Shown here piece after piece: positions 45,953-55,449 of a DNA stretch of 64,000 bases. Source of the DNA: Thermus parvatiensis (GTDB lineage Bacteria > Deinococcota > Deinococci > Deinococcales > Thermaceae). Below the pieces are notes generated by a model. That model had not been told where the DNA came from. It ran no database searches and saw nothing but the letters and a program-made list of their open reading frames with translations. The stretch is from contig NZ_CP014141.1 in the NCBI RefSeq assembly GCF_001535545.1, forward strand, positions 1,054,001-1,118,000. The letters are read 5' to 3'. Position numbers and translations under genes: made by a program. How positions within the stretch are numbered: the stretch's first letter is position 1; each line of letters begins with the position of its first letter.

Positions 45953-47070
45953 ATGCGCCTCCACCCCCGCACCGAGGCGGCCAAGGAGAGCATCTTCCCC
46001 AAGATGAGCGCCCTGGCCCAGCGCCTTGGGGCGGTAAACCTGGGCCAGGGCTTTCCCTCCAACCCTCCTCCGGCCTTTCTCCTCGAGGCGGTGCGGCGGG
46101 CCCTGGGCCGCTACGACCAGTACGCTCCCCCGCCGGGTTTCCCCCCTTGCGGGAGGCCCTAGCGGAGGAGTTCGGGGTGGAGCCGGAGGCGGTGGTGGTG
46201 ACCTCGGGGGCCACGGAGGCCCTCTATGTCCTCCTCCAGAGCTTGGTGGGGCCGGGGGAGGAGGTGGTGGTCCTGGAGCCCTTCTTTGACGTGTACCTGC
46301 CCGACGCTTTCCTGGCCGGGGCCGGGGTGCGGCTGGTGCGCCTTGGGCTTACCCAGGAGGGCTTCCGCCTGGACCTAAAGGCCCTGGAAGAGGCCATCAC
46401 CCCGCGCATCCGGGCCCTCCTCCTCAACGCCCCCATGAACCCCACGGGCCTGGTGTTCGGCGAGGAGGAGCTTCGGGCCGTGGCCGAGCTGGCCCGGAGG
46501 TACGACCTCTTCCTGGTCTCCGACGAGGTCTACGACGAGCTCTACTACGGGGAAAGGCCCAGGCGCCTGCGGGACTTTGCCCCGGAGCGCACCTTCACCG
46601 TGGGGAGTGCCGGCAAGCGCCTCGAGGCCACCGGCTACCGGGTGGGCTGGATTGTGGGCCCCAAGGCCTTCATGCCCACCCTGGCGGGGATGCGCCAGTG
46701 GACGAGTTTCTCCGCCCCCACCCCCCTGCAGGCGGGGGTGGCGGAGGCCTTGAGGCTGGCCCGGAAAGAGGGGTTTTACGAGGCCTTGCGGGAAGGCTAC
46801 CGGAAGAGGCGGGACCTGCTCCTTTCCGGGCTCAGGTCCATGGGCCTCAAGGTTTACGAGCCTGAGGGTACCTACTTCCTCATGGCCGAGCTTCCCGGCT
46901 TTGATGCCTTCCAGCTGGTGGAAGCAGCCAGGGTGGCCTTGATTCCCGCCAGCGCCTTCTACCGGGAAGACCCTCCTCCTGGGCTTTTCCGCTTTGCCTT
47001 CTGCAAGAGCGAGGAGGAGATCTCCCTGGCCCTGGACCGCCTGGCCGCCGTGGTAAACTCCCCTGCGTGA
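45953..47070 (+). CDS. Class I/II aminotransferase (one frame break)
   Basis: About 372 residues; PLP fold type I. N-terminus [38 protein letters not shown], substrate loop [33 protein letters not shown] and the Schiff-base Lys in [18 protein letters not shown]. The pattern is that of kynurenine/methionine-type (KAT-like) aminotransferases. The frame breaks at C6 46141-46146. It ends in a GTGA overlap with the E1 alpha gene, so it may supply branched-chain 2-oxoacids to it. The substrate is inferred. Confidence 0.82.
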
Positions 47071-48106
47071 AACCCAAGGTAGTCCAGTACCTGGATAGGG
47101 GAGAGCTTCCCCTTAAGGAGGGGGAAGCCCTTGCCCTCTACCGGGCCATGCGCCGGGCCCGGTTTTTCGACGAGAAGGCCCTCCTTCTTCAGCGCCAGGG
47201 GCGGCTTGGGGTCTATGCCCCCTTTATGGGCCAGGAGGCGGCCCAGGTGGGGGTGGCCCTGGCCTTGGGGAGAGGGACTGGGTGGTGCCCAGCTACCGGG
47301 AGTCCGCCCTGCTCCTGGCCCGGGGGCTTCCCATCCACGTTCTGATCCTTTACTGGCGGGCCCACCCCGCAGGCTGGCGCTTTCCCGAGGAGGTACGGGC
47401 GGTGAATCCCTATATCCCCATCGCCACCCAGATTCCCCAGGCGGTGGGTCTGGCCCTGGCGGGCCGGTACCGGGGGGAGGACTGGGTAGTGGCCACCTCC
47501 ATCGGGGATGGCGGCACCAGCGAAGGGGATTTCCACGAGGGGCTTAACTTTGCCGCGGTTTTTGATGCCCCGGTCCTCTTCCTGGTGCAGAACAACGGCT
47601 ACGCCATCAGCGTGCCCCGGAGCCGGCAGATGCGGGTGGACTTCATCGCCAGGAGGGCGGAGGGGTATGGGATTCCCGGGGTGGTGGTGGACGGCAACGA
47701 CGCCGTGGCCGTTTACCTGGAGGCCAGGAAGGCGGTGGAACGGGCACGGAAGGGGGAGGGCCCCACCCTCCTCGAGGCCCTCACCTACCGCCTCGCCCCC
47801 CACACCACCTCCGACGACCCCTCCCGCTACCGCAGCAAAGAGGAAGAGGAGGCCTGGCGGGCCAAGGACCCGATCCTCCGCCTGCGGAAGGCCCTGGAGG
47901 GGCGGGGCCTTTGGGACGAGGAGGCGGAGAAGGCGCTTCTTCTTGAGCTTGAGGAGGAGTTCCAGAGGGAGCTCGCCCTGGCCGACGAAGCCCCCGAGCC
48001 CAGGCCCGAGGAGATCGTGGAGCATGTCTACGCCGAGATGGGCCCCGACCAGAGGCGGGCCTGGGAGGCCCTCAGGCGAGGCCTCCACGTGGAGGAGGTG
48101 GAGTGA
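47067..48106 (+). CDS. Branched-chain 2-oxoacid dehydrogenase E1 alpha subunit (one frame break)
   Basis: About 346 residues. Thiamine-diphosphate binding motif [20 protein letters not shown] through [17 protein letters not shown]. The N-terminus [32 protein letters not shown] is typical of E1 alpha. The frame breaks at G4 47267-47270 ([16 protein letters not shown] after repair). It starts at GTG 47067 and ends overlapping the beta gene. E2 and E3 are not in the window, so the rest of the complex is encoded elsewhere. Confidence 0.9.
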
Positions 48107-49083
48107 TGCGCGTCCTCAACATGGTCCAAGCCATCAACGAGGCCCTGGACCTGGCCCTTTCCCGGGACGAGCGGGTTTTGGTCTTCGGGGAGGACGTGGG
48201 GCGGCTCGGGGGGTCTTCCGGGTCACGGAGGGCCTGCAGGCGAAGTACGGGGAGAAGCGGGTCTTTGACACGCCCCTGGCGGAAAGCGGCATCCTGGGGA
48301 TGGCCATCGGGCTCGCCATGGGGGGATGCGGCCGGTGGCGGAGATCCAGTTTGCCGGGTTCCTCTACCCCGCCCTGGACCAGATCCTCTCCCACCTCGGC
48401 CGCTGGCGGCACCGCTCCCGGGGACGGGTGGGGCTTCCCGTGGTGGTGCGGGCCCCTTACGGCGGGGGCGTCCACACCCCGGAGCAGCACGCCGACTCCC
48501 CCGAGGCCCTCCTCTGCCACACCCCGGGGGTCAAGGTGGTGATCCCCTCAAGCCCGGAAAGGGCCAAGGGGCTTCTCCTTTCCGCCATTGAGGACGAGGA
48601 CCCCGTGTTCTTCCTCGAGGCCATCAAGCTCTACCGGGGCGCGAGGGCGGAGGTGCCGGAAGGGTACTACACCCTGCCCCTGGGGAAGGCCCGGGTCCTT
48701 AGGGAGGGAAAGGCGGCCACCTTAATCGGCTATGGGGGCATGGTGGAGGTGATGCTGGAGGCGGCGGAGGTGGCCCAAAGGGAGGGGGTGGAGGTCACGG
48801 TGGTGGACCTGGAGACCCTGGTCCCCCGGACGAGGAGACCCTCCTCGAGGCCGTGCGGGCGACGGGCCGGGCCATCGTGGTCTACGAGGCCATGCGCACC
48901 GGGGGCTTCGGGGCGGAGATCGCGGCCCGCATCGCCGAAGGGGCCATAGACTACCTCCAGGCCCCGGTTCTCCGGGTGGCGGGCTACGACGCCCCTTACC
49001 CGCCCTTCAGCGCCATTGAGCACCTCTACCGGCCAAACGCGAGGAGGGTCCTCGCCGCCTTGAGGAAGGCGCTAACCTACTAA
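48106..49083 (+). CDS. Branched-chain 2-oxoacid dehydrogenase E1 beta subunit (three frame breaks)
   Basis: About 326 residues after repair: [71 protein letters not shown] split by breaks, [21 protein letters not shown], then the transketolase C-terminal domain ([20 protein letters not shown]). The breaks are at the G6 runs near 48209 and 48321 and the C5 run near 48823. Three identical-type slips in 700 bp argue for low read quality here. It starts at ATG 48106 in a TGATG overlap. Confidence 0.9.
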
Positions 49084-49095
49084 GGAGGAGGCCCC

Positions 49096-49631
49096 ATGGT
49101 CAAGACCCGCCTGACGGCCGAGGAGTTCTTCGCCCTGCCTCTAGAGCGGGGGAGCTTGTGGACGGGGAGGTCCGGGAGGAGAGGCCGCCCAAGCCGGAGC
49201 ACGGAAGGATCGCTTTGCGGATCGGTTACCACCTGATGCGTTGGCTGGAAGAAACGGGGCGCGGCGTGGCTGGGGTGGAGGGGGGGTTCGTCCTCCGCCG
49301 GGATCCCGACCGGGTGCGAAGCCCCGACGTCTGGTTCCTCTCCCACGAAAGGCTCAAGGAGGTGGCCCGGGAGGGGTTCTACGAGGGGGCCCCGGACCTC
49401 GCCGTGGAGGTGGTCTCCCCCGGGGAGGAGGCGGAGGAGCTTTTGGCCAAGGTGCTGGACTACCTGGAGGCGGGGGCCAAGGCGGTGTGGCTGGTCTACC
49501 CCGAGCTCAAGGCGGTGGAGGTCTACGGGCGAGGCGGGGCAGGGCGGCTTCTTCGCGCCCACGAGGCGCTGGAAGGGGGAGAGGCCCTACCGGGCTTCCG
49601 GTTGCCCTTGGAGGCCCTTTTCGGCCAGTAA
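49096..49631 (+). CDS. Uma2-family (DUF820) endonuclease-like protein (one frame break)
   Basis: About 179 residues. MVKTRLTAEEFFALPLERGE then, after one added G at 49148-49152, LVDGEVREERPPKPEHGRI. The restriction-fold core has DPDRVRSPDVWFLS, APDLAVEVVSPGEEAEELL (the E-V-K-like motif) and KAVWLVYPELKAVEVY. Uma2 proteins are widespread in cyanobacteria and Thermus and often in multiple copies; their role is not settled. AAGGAGGAG precedes the ATG. Confidence 0.8.
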
Positions 49632-49640
49632 GCCTGGGGA

Positions 49641-49657
49641 GCGCACTTTAGGTGCGC
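49641..49657 (+). terminator. Hairpin after the Uma2 gene
   Basis: GCGCAC-TTTAG-GTGCGC, a perfect 6-bp stem 9 bp after the stop. It probably ends the aminotransferase-E1-Uma2 transcript. Between 49658 and 49750 there is no gene; the sequence ends in the target site of the IS cluster. Confidence 0.5.
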
Positions 49658-49750
49658 CAGTTGCGCATTATGTCGGGGGCTTGGGGAGAGCGTTCGGGCT
49701 GTCTAGTTACTATCAGCCTTGTAAGTGATGCTCAACTGTCAACAATACAC

Positions 49751-50894
49751 CAGACTTGACCGCTATACCGCATAGAGCCCCAGGAAGCGCAGGGCGGAGA
49801 GGGGGTTGAAGGAGAAGGCCTCCAAGGCCGCCTTCTTCTCCCTGACCCCTTGGCGGTGAAGCATGGAGACCAGAAAGGCCCGGAGGGCCGCCAAGACCTG
49901 TGCCCCCACCCCCCGCACCTGGCAGGCATCCTCGTGGAGGAGAACGTCCCGTACCCAAAAGGACCGGTTCTCTACCTCCCACCGGTAAAGGAGAAGCTCC
50001 CCAAGCCGCCTCGCCTCCGCCACCTCCGGCCCCAAGCTGGTGAGGGCGTAGCTCACCGTCCGCCGCACCTCCCCCGTCCCCTTGTGCCTCACCTCCCGCT
50101 CCATCCGCACCACCTGCCTGGCCCCAGGGAAGGCCCGCACCTCTTCCGGCAGGTAGGGGGAAGCCCAAACCCGGTAGGTCCACACCTCCCCATCCCGCAC
50201 CAGATTCCACACCGCCTCGGTCTCGCCAGGAAGCCGCCTCTCCTCCATGCCCTTGAACACCTCCAAGGCCCACTCCAAAAGTTCCCCCTGGTTAGCCTTC
50301 AGGACAAAGAGGTACGCCCCCCTTTTTGCACCACCTTCCCCGCTAACTCCGGGTACAGGTACCCCGCGTCCCCCACCACCACCTTCCCCTTGAGCCCCTC
50401 CGCCCCCAGGCGGTCCAGGAGCTCCAAAAGGGCTTGGTCCTCCCTCCCCTCCGCCCGGGCCTGGGCCAGGGTGGTATGGAGGTGCAGGGCCAGGACCTCC
50501 ACCAGCTTCACCTGGGCGCTTTTCCCCTTGCCGCTTCCCCGCAGGTGCTTCCCGTCTACCACCAGGACTTCCCCAAGGTCGGCTTCGGGGAAGACCTGGA
50601 GGAGGGCCGCTTGGAGCTTTTCAGGATCCAGGCGGTGAAGGAGAAGGGTGATGGCGGTGTGGCCTGGGGCCTTGCGCAGGCCCAGGTGGGGCAAGAGGTG
50701 GGGGTTGGCGCGGGCGAAGCGTTCCACGCCCCTCAGGGAGTCCACGCGGGAAAGAAAAGCCACCAGGATGAGGGCCAGGAGGCCCCAAAGGGGGTACTGC
50801 CGGTTGCGGGCCCGGGGGTCGGGGATCTGGGACAGGGCTTCGCGCAGGGTCATGCCCCCTCTTTACTCCAGGAGCCGCATATAGGTCAAGTCTG
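49751..50894 (-). mobile_element. ISAs1-family element, copy 1
   Basis: 1144 bp with ends CAGACTTGACC and GGTCAAGTCTG. It is flanked by a 9-bp target duplication ACAATACAC (49742-49750), whose second copy starts at 50895 and is split by the IS4 element. It is the same length as copy 2 and in opposite orientation. Confidence 0.88.
49763..50853 (-). CDS. ISAs1-family transposase, copy 1 (frame change near the middle)
   Basis: About 363 residues: MTLREALSQIPDPRARNRQYPL and VAFLSRVDSLRGVERFARAN at the N-terminus, catalytic Asp in VLVVDGKHLRGSGK and VVVGDAGYLYPE, then YLFVLKANQGELLEWALE and the Glu region of the DDE fold. The frame changes at AAAAAGGGGGGCG (about 50310-50322), where one extra G or a -1 slip joins the halves. 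Both copies carry the same run, so programmed slippage is possible. Confidence 0.85.
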
Positions 50895-50900
50895 ACAATA

Positions 50901-52214
50901 CAGGGCTTTACCCAAAACTCCTTCCTCGCCCTCCCTTAGCCTGCTTCAAGAGTTCTTGGGTGACTTCATAGTTGAGCAGGCGAACCAGGCCCCTCAGGAG
51001 CAGGTACGGACCATCCCTCTCGCTGGGCAGCCCCAGCTTGCCCCCGAGCTGCAAAAGAAACCCCTTGAACGGATCCCCCAACCGCTCAACTTCCCAAAGG
51101 AACACCGCCAGCCCCAGCAAAACCGCCACCACCTTCCGGATCCGGGCAAGCCCCCGCACCTGGAAGGTCTCAAGCCCCAGCCCCGTCTTCAAAAGCCGGA
51201 AGAACCGCTCCACCTCCCACCGCCTGCGGTACGCCTCCACCACCCGCGCCGCCTCCTCCCTCCCCCTCACCGGCAAGCTGGTCAGTAGCCACCACTCCCC
51301 ACGCCGCCCCAGGGCTGGCACCCGGCAGACCACCAGGTGGAGCCGCCTCCCCTCCACCTCCACCTCCCTCCATCCGAAGTGGAGCCGCACCCGCTGGTAC
51401 CTGCCCCCTACCCTCAGCTCCACCTCCTCCCCACAGGGAAGGGCCAGGGAAGAAGCCACCTTCGCCAGAGAACCCCCCTCCCCAAGCTTCCGGTCCCGGT
51501 AGACCCGCACCACGAACTCCTCCCCCAGGGCCAGCACCTGCCCAAACACCTTCCGGTCGTCAAACCCCCGGTCCGCCACATACACCAGCCTCCTGCCCAC
51601 GCCCCCCAATCGCTCCCGGGCCGCCTCAATGGCTCCCTCCACCTCCTTGGGCAGGCTGGCAAACCCCCTCTCCCCGTAGGCCACCAGGTGGGCGTACCCC
51701 AGGGCCAGCCGCCCCGCGGGGTCCAACCCCAGGGCGGTGAGGAGCTCGTACCCGGGCCGCCTATCCTTCCCCACCCGGGCTATCCCCTCCAGGGCCCGGG
51801 CATAGGGCTTGGCCACCGGGCTCAGGTCCAGGAGGACCAGAACCTCCTCACCCTCCAGGGCAGTCGCGCTCTCCTGATAGACCCGGTCAAGGAGGGCTTC
51901 TGCCTCCACCCGTGGGTTGGACAGGAAGCGGTAAAGGGCTTTGGCCTGGTGGAAGCGGTTCTGGAGGGGAGAAGGGAGCGAGGCCACCATCTCGCTCACC
52001 CGGGCTGAGCCTGCGGCCAAGGCGCCCCGCACCACCTCTTCAAACCGTCGGTGGAGGCGCTTATCGGGGGAAAACGCTCGCAAAACGGCCCGTGAACTCC
52101 TGGAGCCTGGCCTCGGCCACCTTGAGCATGTCCATGGATCACCCCCGGTACCAGATACGGGCTGCGCCCGCAAGGGTAGATTTACCACGAAACGGAGATG
52201 TGGGTAAAGTCCTG
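50901..52214 (-). mobile_element. IS4-family element, copy B
   Basis: 1314 bp, same ends and length as copy A at 41201. Left flank TGACAATA (50893-50900) and right flank TGACA (52215-52219), completed by ATA after the next element, form an 8-bp target duplication later split by ISAs1 copy 2. It is inserted at the edge of ISAs1 copy 1. Confidence 0.88.
50908..52135 (-). CDS. IS4-family transposase, copy B
   Basis: Same protein as the copy at 41280-42507; the one residue difference I noticed is Gln to Arg in REEAA(Q/R)VVEAYRRRW. It has the same short start frame (ATG 52135, stop after 24 codons) and the same CCCCC-GA frame change. The YREK and DDE residues are intact. Confidence 0.82.
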
Positions 52215-52219
52215 TGACA

Positions 52220-53363
52220 CAGACTTGACCTATATGCGGCTCCTGGAGTAAAGAGGGGGCATGACCCTGCGCGAAGCCCTGTCCCAGATCCCCGACCCCC
52301 GGGCCCGCAACCGGCAGTACCCCCTTTGGGGCCTCCTGGCCCTCATCCTGGTGGCTTTTCTTTCCCGCGTGGACTCCCTGAGGGGCGTGGAACGCTTCGC
52401 CCGCGCCAACCCCCACCTCTTGCCCCACCTGGGCCTGCGCAAGGCCCCAGGCCACACCGCCATCACCCTTCTCCTTCACCGCCTGGATCCTGAAAAGCTC
52501 CAAGCGGCCCTCCTCCAGGTCTTCCCCGAAGCCGACCTTGGGGAAGTCCTGGTGGTAGACGGGAAGCACCTGCGGGGAAGCGGCAAGGGGAAAAGCGCCC
52601 AGGTGAAGCTGGTGGAGGTCCTGGCCCTGCACCTCCATACCACCCTGGCCCAGGCCCGGGCGGAGGGGAGGGAGGACCAAGCCCTTTTGGAGCTCCTGGA
52701 CCGCCTGGGGGCGGAGGGGCTCAAGGGGAAGGTGGTGGTGGGGGACGCGGGGTACCTGTACCCGGAGTTAGCGGGGAAGGTGGTGCAAAAAGGGGGGCGT
52801 ACCTCTTTGTCCTGAAGGCTAACCAGGGGGAACTTTTGGAGTGGGCCTTGGAGGTGTTCAAGGGCATGGAGGAGAGGCGGCTTCCTGGCGAGACCGAGGC
52901 GGTGTGGAATCTGGTGCGGGATGGGGAGGTGTGGACCTACCGGGTTTGGGCTTCCCCCTACCTGCCGGAAGAGGTGCGGGCCTTTCCCGGGTGCCGGCAG
53001 GTGGTGCGGATGGAGCGGGAGGTGAGGCACAAGGGGACGGGGGAGGTGCGGCGGACGGTGAGCTACGCCCTCACCAGCTTGGGGCCGGAGGTGGCGGAGG
53101 CGAGGCGGCTTGGGGAGCTTCTCCTTTACCGGTGGGAGGTAGAGAACCGGTCCTTTTGGGTACGGGACGTTCTCCTCCACGAGGATGCCTGCCAGGTGCG
53201 GGGGGTGGGGGCACAGGTCTTGGCGGCCCTCCGGGCCTTTCTGGTCTCCATGCTTCACCGCCAAGGGGTCAGGGAGAAGAAGGCGGCCTTGGAGGCCTTC
53301 TCCTTCAACCCCCTCTCCGCCCTGCGCTTCCTGAGGCTCTATGCGGTATAGCGGTCAAGTCTG
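52220..53363 (+). mobile_element. ISAs1-family element, copy 2
   Basis: 1144 bp, inverted relative to copy 1, flanked by the perfect 10-bp duplication TCCTGTGACA (52210-52219 and 53364-53373). That target includes the last five bases of IS4 copy B, so this insertion is younger than the IS4 copy. Confidence 0.88.
52261..53351 (+). CDS. ISAs1-family transposase, copy 2
   Basis: Near-identical to the copy at 49763-50853; visible differences are PGCRQV for PGARQV and FLRLYAV for FLGLYAV. The same frame change occurs at AAAAAGGGGGGCG (about 52793-52804). It starts at ATG 52261, 41 bp inside the left inverted repeat. Confidence 0.85.
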
Positions 53364-53380
53364 TCCTGTGACAATACACT

Positions 53381-54408
53381 GGGCTTGCCTTGCAAAGGTC
53401 AGGAGGACGGGTGTATATCTCTCTCCTGATGGGCAAGCGAGGCTTCCTTCGCAGGGAGGCAAGCCCCAAGGAGGTCCTGGAACACTGCCTGCGCCTGGCC
53501 CGGGAGGTGGCCCCTCCCACCCCCAAAGGCAAGCGGGGCCGCCCCTGGCGCTACAGCCACGCCCTTTACCTGGCCCTCCTTCTCTTCCGCGCTTTCTTCC
53601 ACCTCACCTACCGCGAGACGGAGGCCTCACTCCAGGACCTGATGGAAGGCCCCTTCCCTTCCCACCAGTCCCTGGCCCGCTACGCCCTCAAGCACCTGGA
53701 CCCCAAACTCCTTGAGGCCCTCCTGGAGAGGCTTTCCCGGGAACTGGAGGCCCATCTCGCCCCGGAGTCCTCGCCGGAAGGCGAAGCGGCTTCGGACGAG
53801 GCGCCGGCACACCTGGCGGCGCTTTCCCCCCCTCTACCTCATGGACACCACGGGGCTGGCCTACCGGAGCAAGGACCGGCTTCTCCGCTTTCGTCGGGGG
53901 AAGGAGGTGCGGCGGGTGCGGGGGCACGCGCGGCTTCTGGCCCTGATGCGGTGGGATAGGGAGAGGCGGCTCTTATGGCCCTGGGGTGGAGTGGTGGGGG
54001 AGGGCTACGCCCCGGACCCCCGGCTTGGGGGGGAGGTGCTGAGGCGGTTTCCTCCTTCCCGGGGGTGGCTTTTGGCGGACGCGGGGTTTGACGGGAAGGA
54101 GGTGTGGGGGGTTTTGGGGGAGGCGGGGGTGCGGCCGGTGATCCGGCTTCGGGGCGGGGGCGAGGCCAGGGAGGAGGCGCGGGTGCGGGCGCGGGAGGGG
54201 TGGGACCCCGAGGTGTACCGGTTTCGCGGGGTGGTGGAGGGGGTGTTTGGGGGGATGAAGACGCGGCTGGGTGGGGGGTACCTTTGGGAGCGGAAGCCTT
54301 GGACGGCCATGGCGCGGGCGCTTTTGGAGCTCATCGCCTACGGCCTTAGGGTTCTTCTCTCCCTTCTCCCGCCCCTCCGGGGTACAAGGCAATTTACTAG
54401 GCAAGCCC
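53381..54408 (+). mobile_element. IS5-like element
   Basis: 1028 bp. Inverted ends GGGCTTGCCT and AGGCAAGCCC; perfect 9-bp target duplication CAATACACT (53372-53380 and 54409-54417). It is the oldest of the four stacked elements, because the other three lie in the flank it duplicated. Confidence 0.85.
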
Positions 54409-54437
54409 CAATACACTTGACATTAGGCCAACAGTAA
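53429..54437 (+). CDS. IS5-like DDE transposase (one frame break)
   Basis: About 335 residues. N-terminal YSHALYLALLLFRAFFHLTY and SLARYALKHLDP, catalytic Asp in YLMDTTGLAYRSKDR, second Asp in WLLADAGFDGKEVWG, Glu in VVEGVFGGMKTRLGGG. The frame changes near C4 53759-53762. It starts at ATG 53429. The reading frame passes the right inverted repeat and stops 29 bp outside the element (54437), so the last nine or so residues come from host DNA. The family is assigned by motif spacing only. Confidence 0.72.
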
Positions 54438-54451
54438 CCCATCATGCACTT

Positions 54452-55087
54452 ATGAGAGAGCCCTTGGCCCGGACCCCGGTCCTGCGGGACCTCATGCGCA
54501 CCGATCTCGTGGTGGTAGGGCCCCAGGTGCCCCTAGGGCAGGCCCACCGCCTTCTGGTCCAGACGGGGGTGCGCTACCTGCCCGTGGTGGACGGGGGCCG
54601 TTACCGGGGCATGGTGGGGGAGAGGTACCTCCGCCCCTTCCTCGCTCCTTGGGCCCCCGCTTCGGTGCAGGCCCAGTGGGAAGCGCCCGTGGCCCGCTTC
54701 CTCCAGGAGTTCCCCAAAGCCCACCCGGAGGAGTCTCCCGAGGAGGCGGCCTTCCGCATGGAAGCCGCCCGGGTGGGTGCCCTGCCGGTGGTGGAAGAGG
54801 AGGTCTTGGTGGGCTTGGTCACGGCCTTTGACCTGCTCAGGGGTCTCCTAGACCACTTACGCCCTGGGGCCCCGGCAAGCCCCCTCGAGGTCCTGGTGCC
54901 GGACCTTCCCCGTCTGAGGGCGCTCTTGGAGGCCTTGGAAGCCACCCGGACGCCCCTCCTCGGCCTCCACCTTTTCCGGGAGGCCGGAGGCCTTGGCTTC
55001 CGGACGCTTCTCTACGTAGGGGCCTTGGATCTGAGGTCGCTCTTGGCCCACCTCGAGGCCCTGGGGCTTAGGCCCATTCGCCCCTAG
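54452..55087 (+). CDS. CBS-domain pair protein
   Basis: 211 residues. The first CBS unit begins PVLRDLMRTDLVVVGPQVPLGQAHRLL and has VRYLPVVDGGRYRGMV; the second is FRMEAARVGALPVVEEEVLVGLVTAFDLLRGLL; an ACT-like or third helical tail follows (LLGLHLFREAGGLGFRTLLYVG). CBS pairs sense adenosyl ligands. Only TTGACA (54417-54422) from the original target remains as a possible -35 before the ATG, so the IS5-like element sits on its promoter. Intact. Confidence 0.8.
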   Translation: MREPLARTPVLRDLMRTDLVVVGPQVPLGQAHRLLVQTGVRYLPVVDGGRYRGMVGERYLRPFLAPWAPASVQAQWEAPVARFLQEFPKAHPEESPEEAAFRMEAARVGALPVVEEEVLVGLVTAFDLLRGLLDHLRPGAPASPLEVLVPDLPRLRALLEALEATRTPLLGLHLFREAGGLGFRTLLYVGALDLRSLLAHLEALGLRPIRP

Positions 55088-55401
55088 TCCGCTAGGTGGA
55101 TGAGAACCACCCCCGCCGCTACCAGGGCGATGCCGAGCCACCCCTTGGGGGAGATGGCCTCCCCGAAGAAAAAGGCCCCGATGAGGGCGATGGCCGCCGT
55201 CCCCACCCCGGCCCAGACGGCGTAGGCCAGGCTCAGGGGAACGGTCTTCAAGGAGAGGCTCAGGAAGTAAAAGGCGAGGCCGTAGCCTCCCACCACCACG
55301 AGGCTCGGGAGGAGGCGGCTGAAGCCCTGGGAGGCCTTGAGGGCGCTGGAAGCCAGGATCTCGGAGAGGATGGCGAGGAAGAGGTAGGTCCACCCGCTCA
55401 T
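55084..55401 (-). CDS. Small multidrug resistance (SMR/QacE-type) protein
   Basis: 105 residues, four hydrophobic helices. The essential membrane Glu lies in LFLAILSEILASSALK (helix 1); GYGLAFYFLSLSLKTVPLSLAYAVWAGVGTA is the family signature. It works as an antiparallel dimer that exports cationic drugs or guanidinium-type compounds with protons. It starts at ATG 55401, divergent from hemL, and its stop overlaps the CBS gene end by 4 bp. Confidence 0.9.
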   Translation of the reverse strand: MSGWTYLFLAILSEILASSALKASQGFSRLLPSLVVVGGYGLAFYFLSLSLKTVPLSLAYAVWAGVGTAAIALIGAFFFGEAISPKGWLGIALVAAGVVLIHLAD

Positions 55402-55449
55402 CCCTCCGAGGCTACCCTTTCCCGGGGAAAAGCCGCTAGAGTAGGGGGC

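Noticed and set aside
52220-53363. ISAs1 copy 2 as an H-repeat/Rhs element
   Set aside because: ISAs1 transposases resemble H-repeat proteins, but no Rhs core or YD repeats are nearby and the element has clear terminal repeats and a target duplication.
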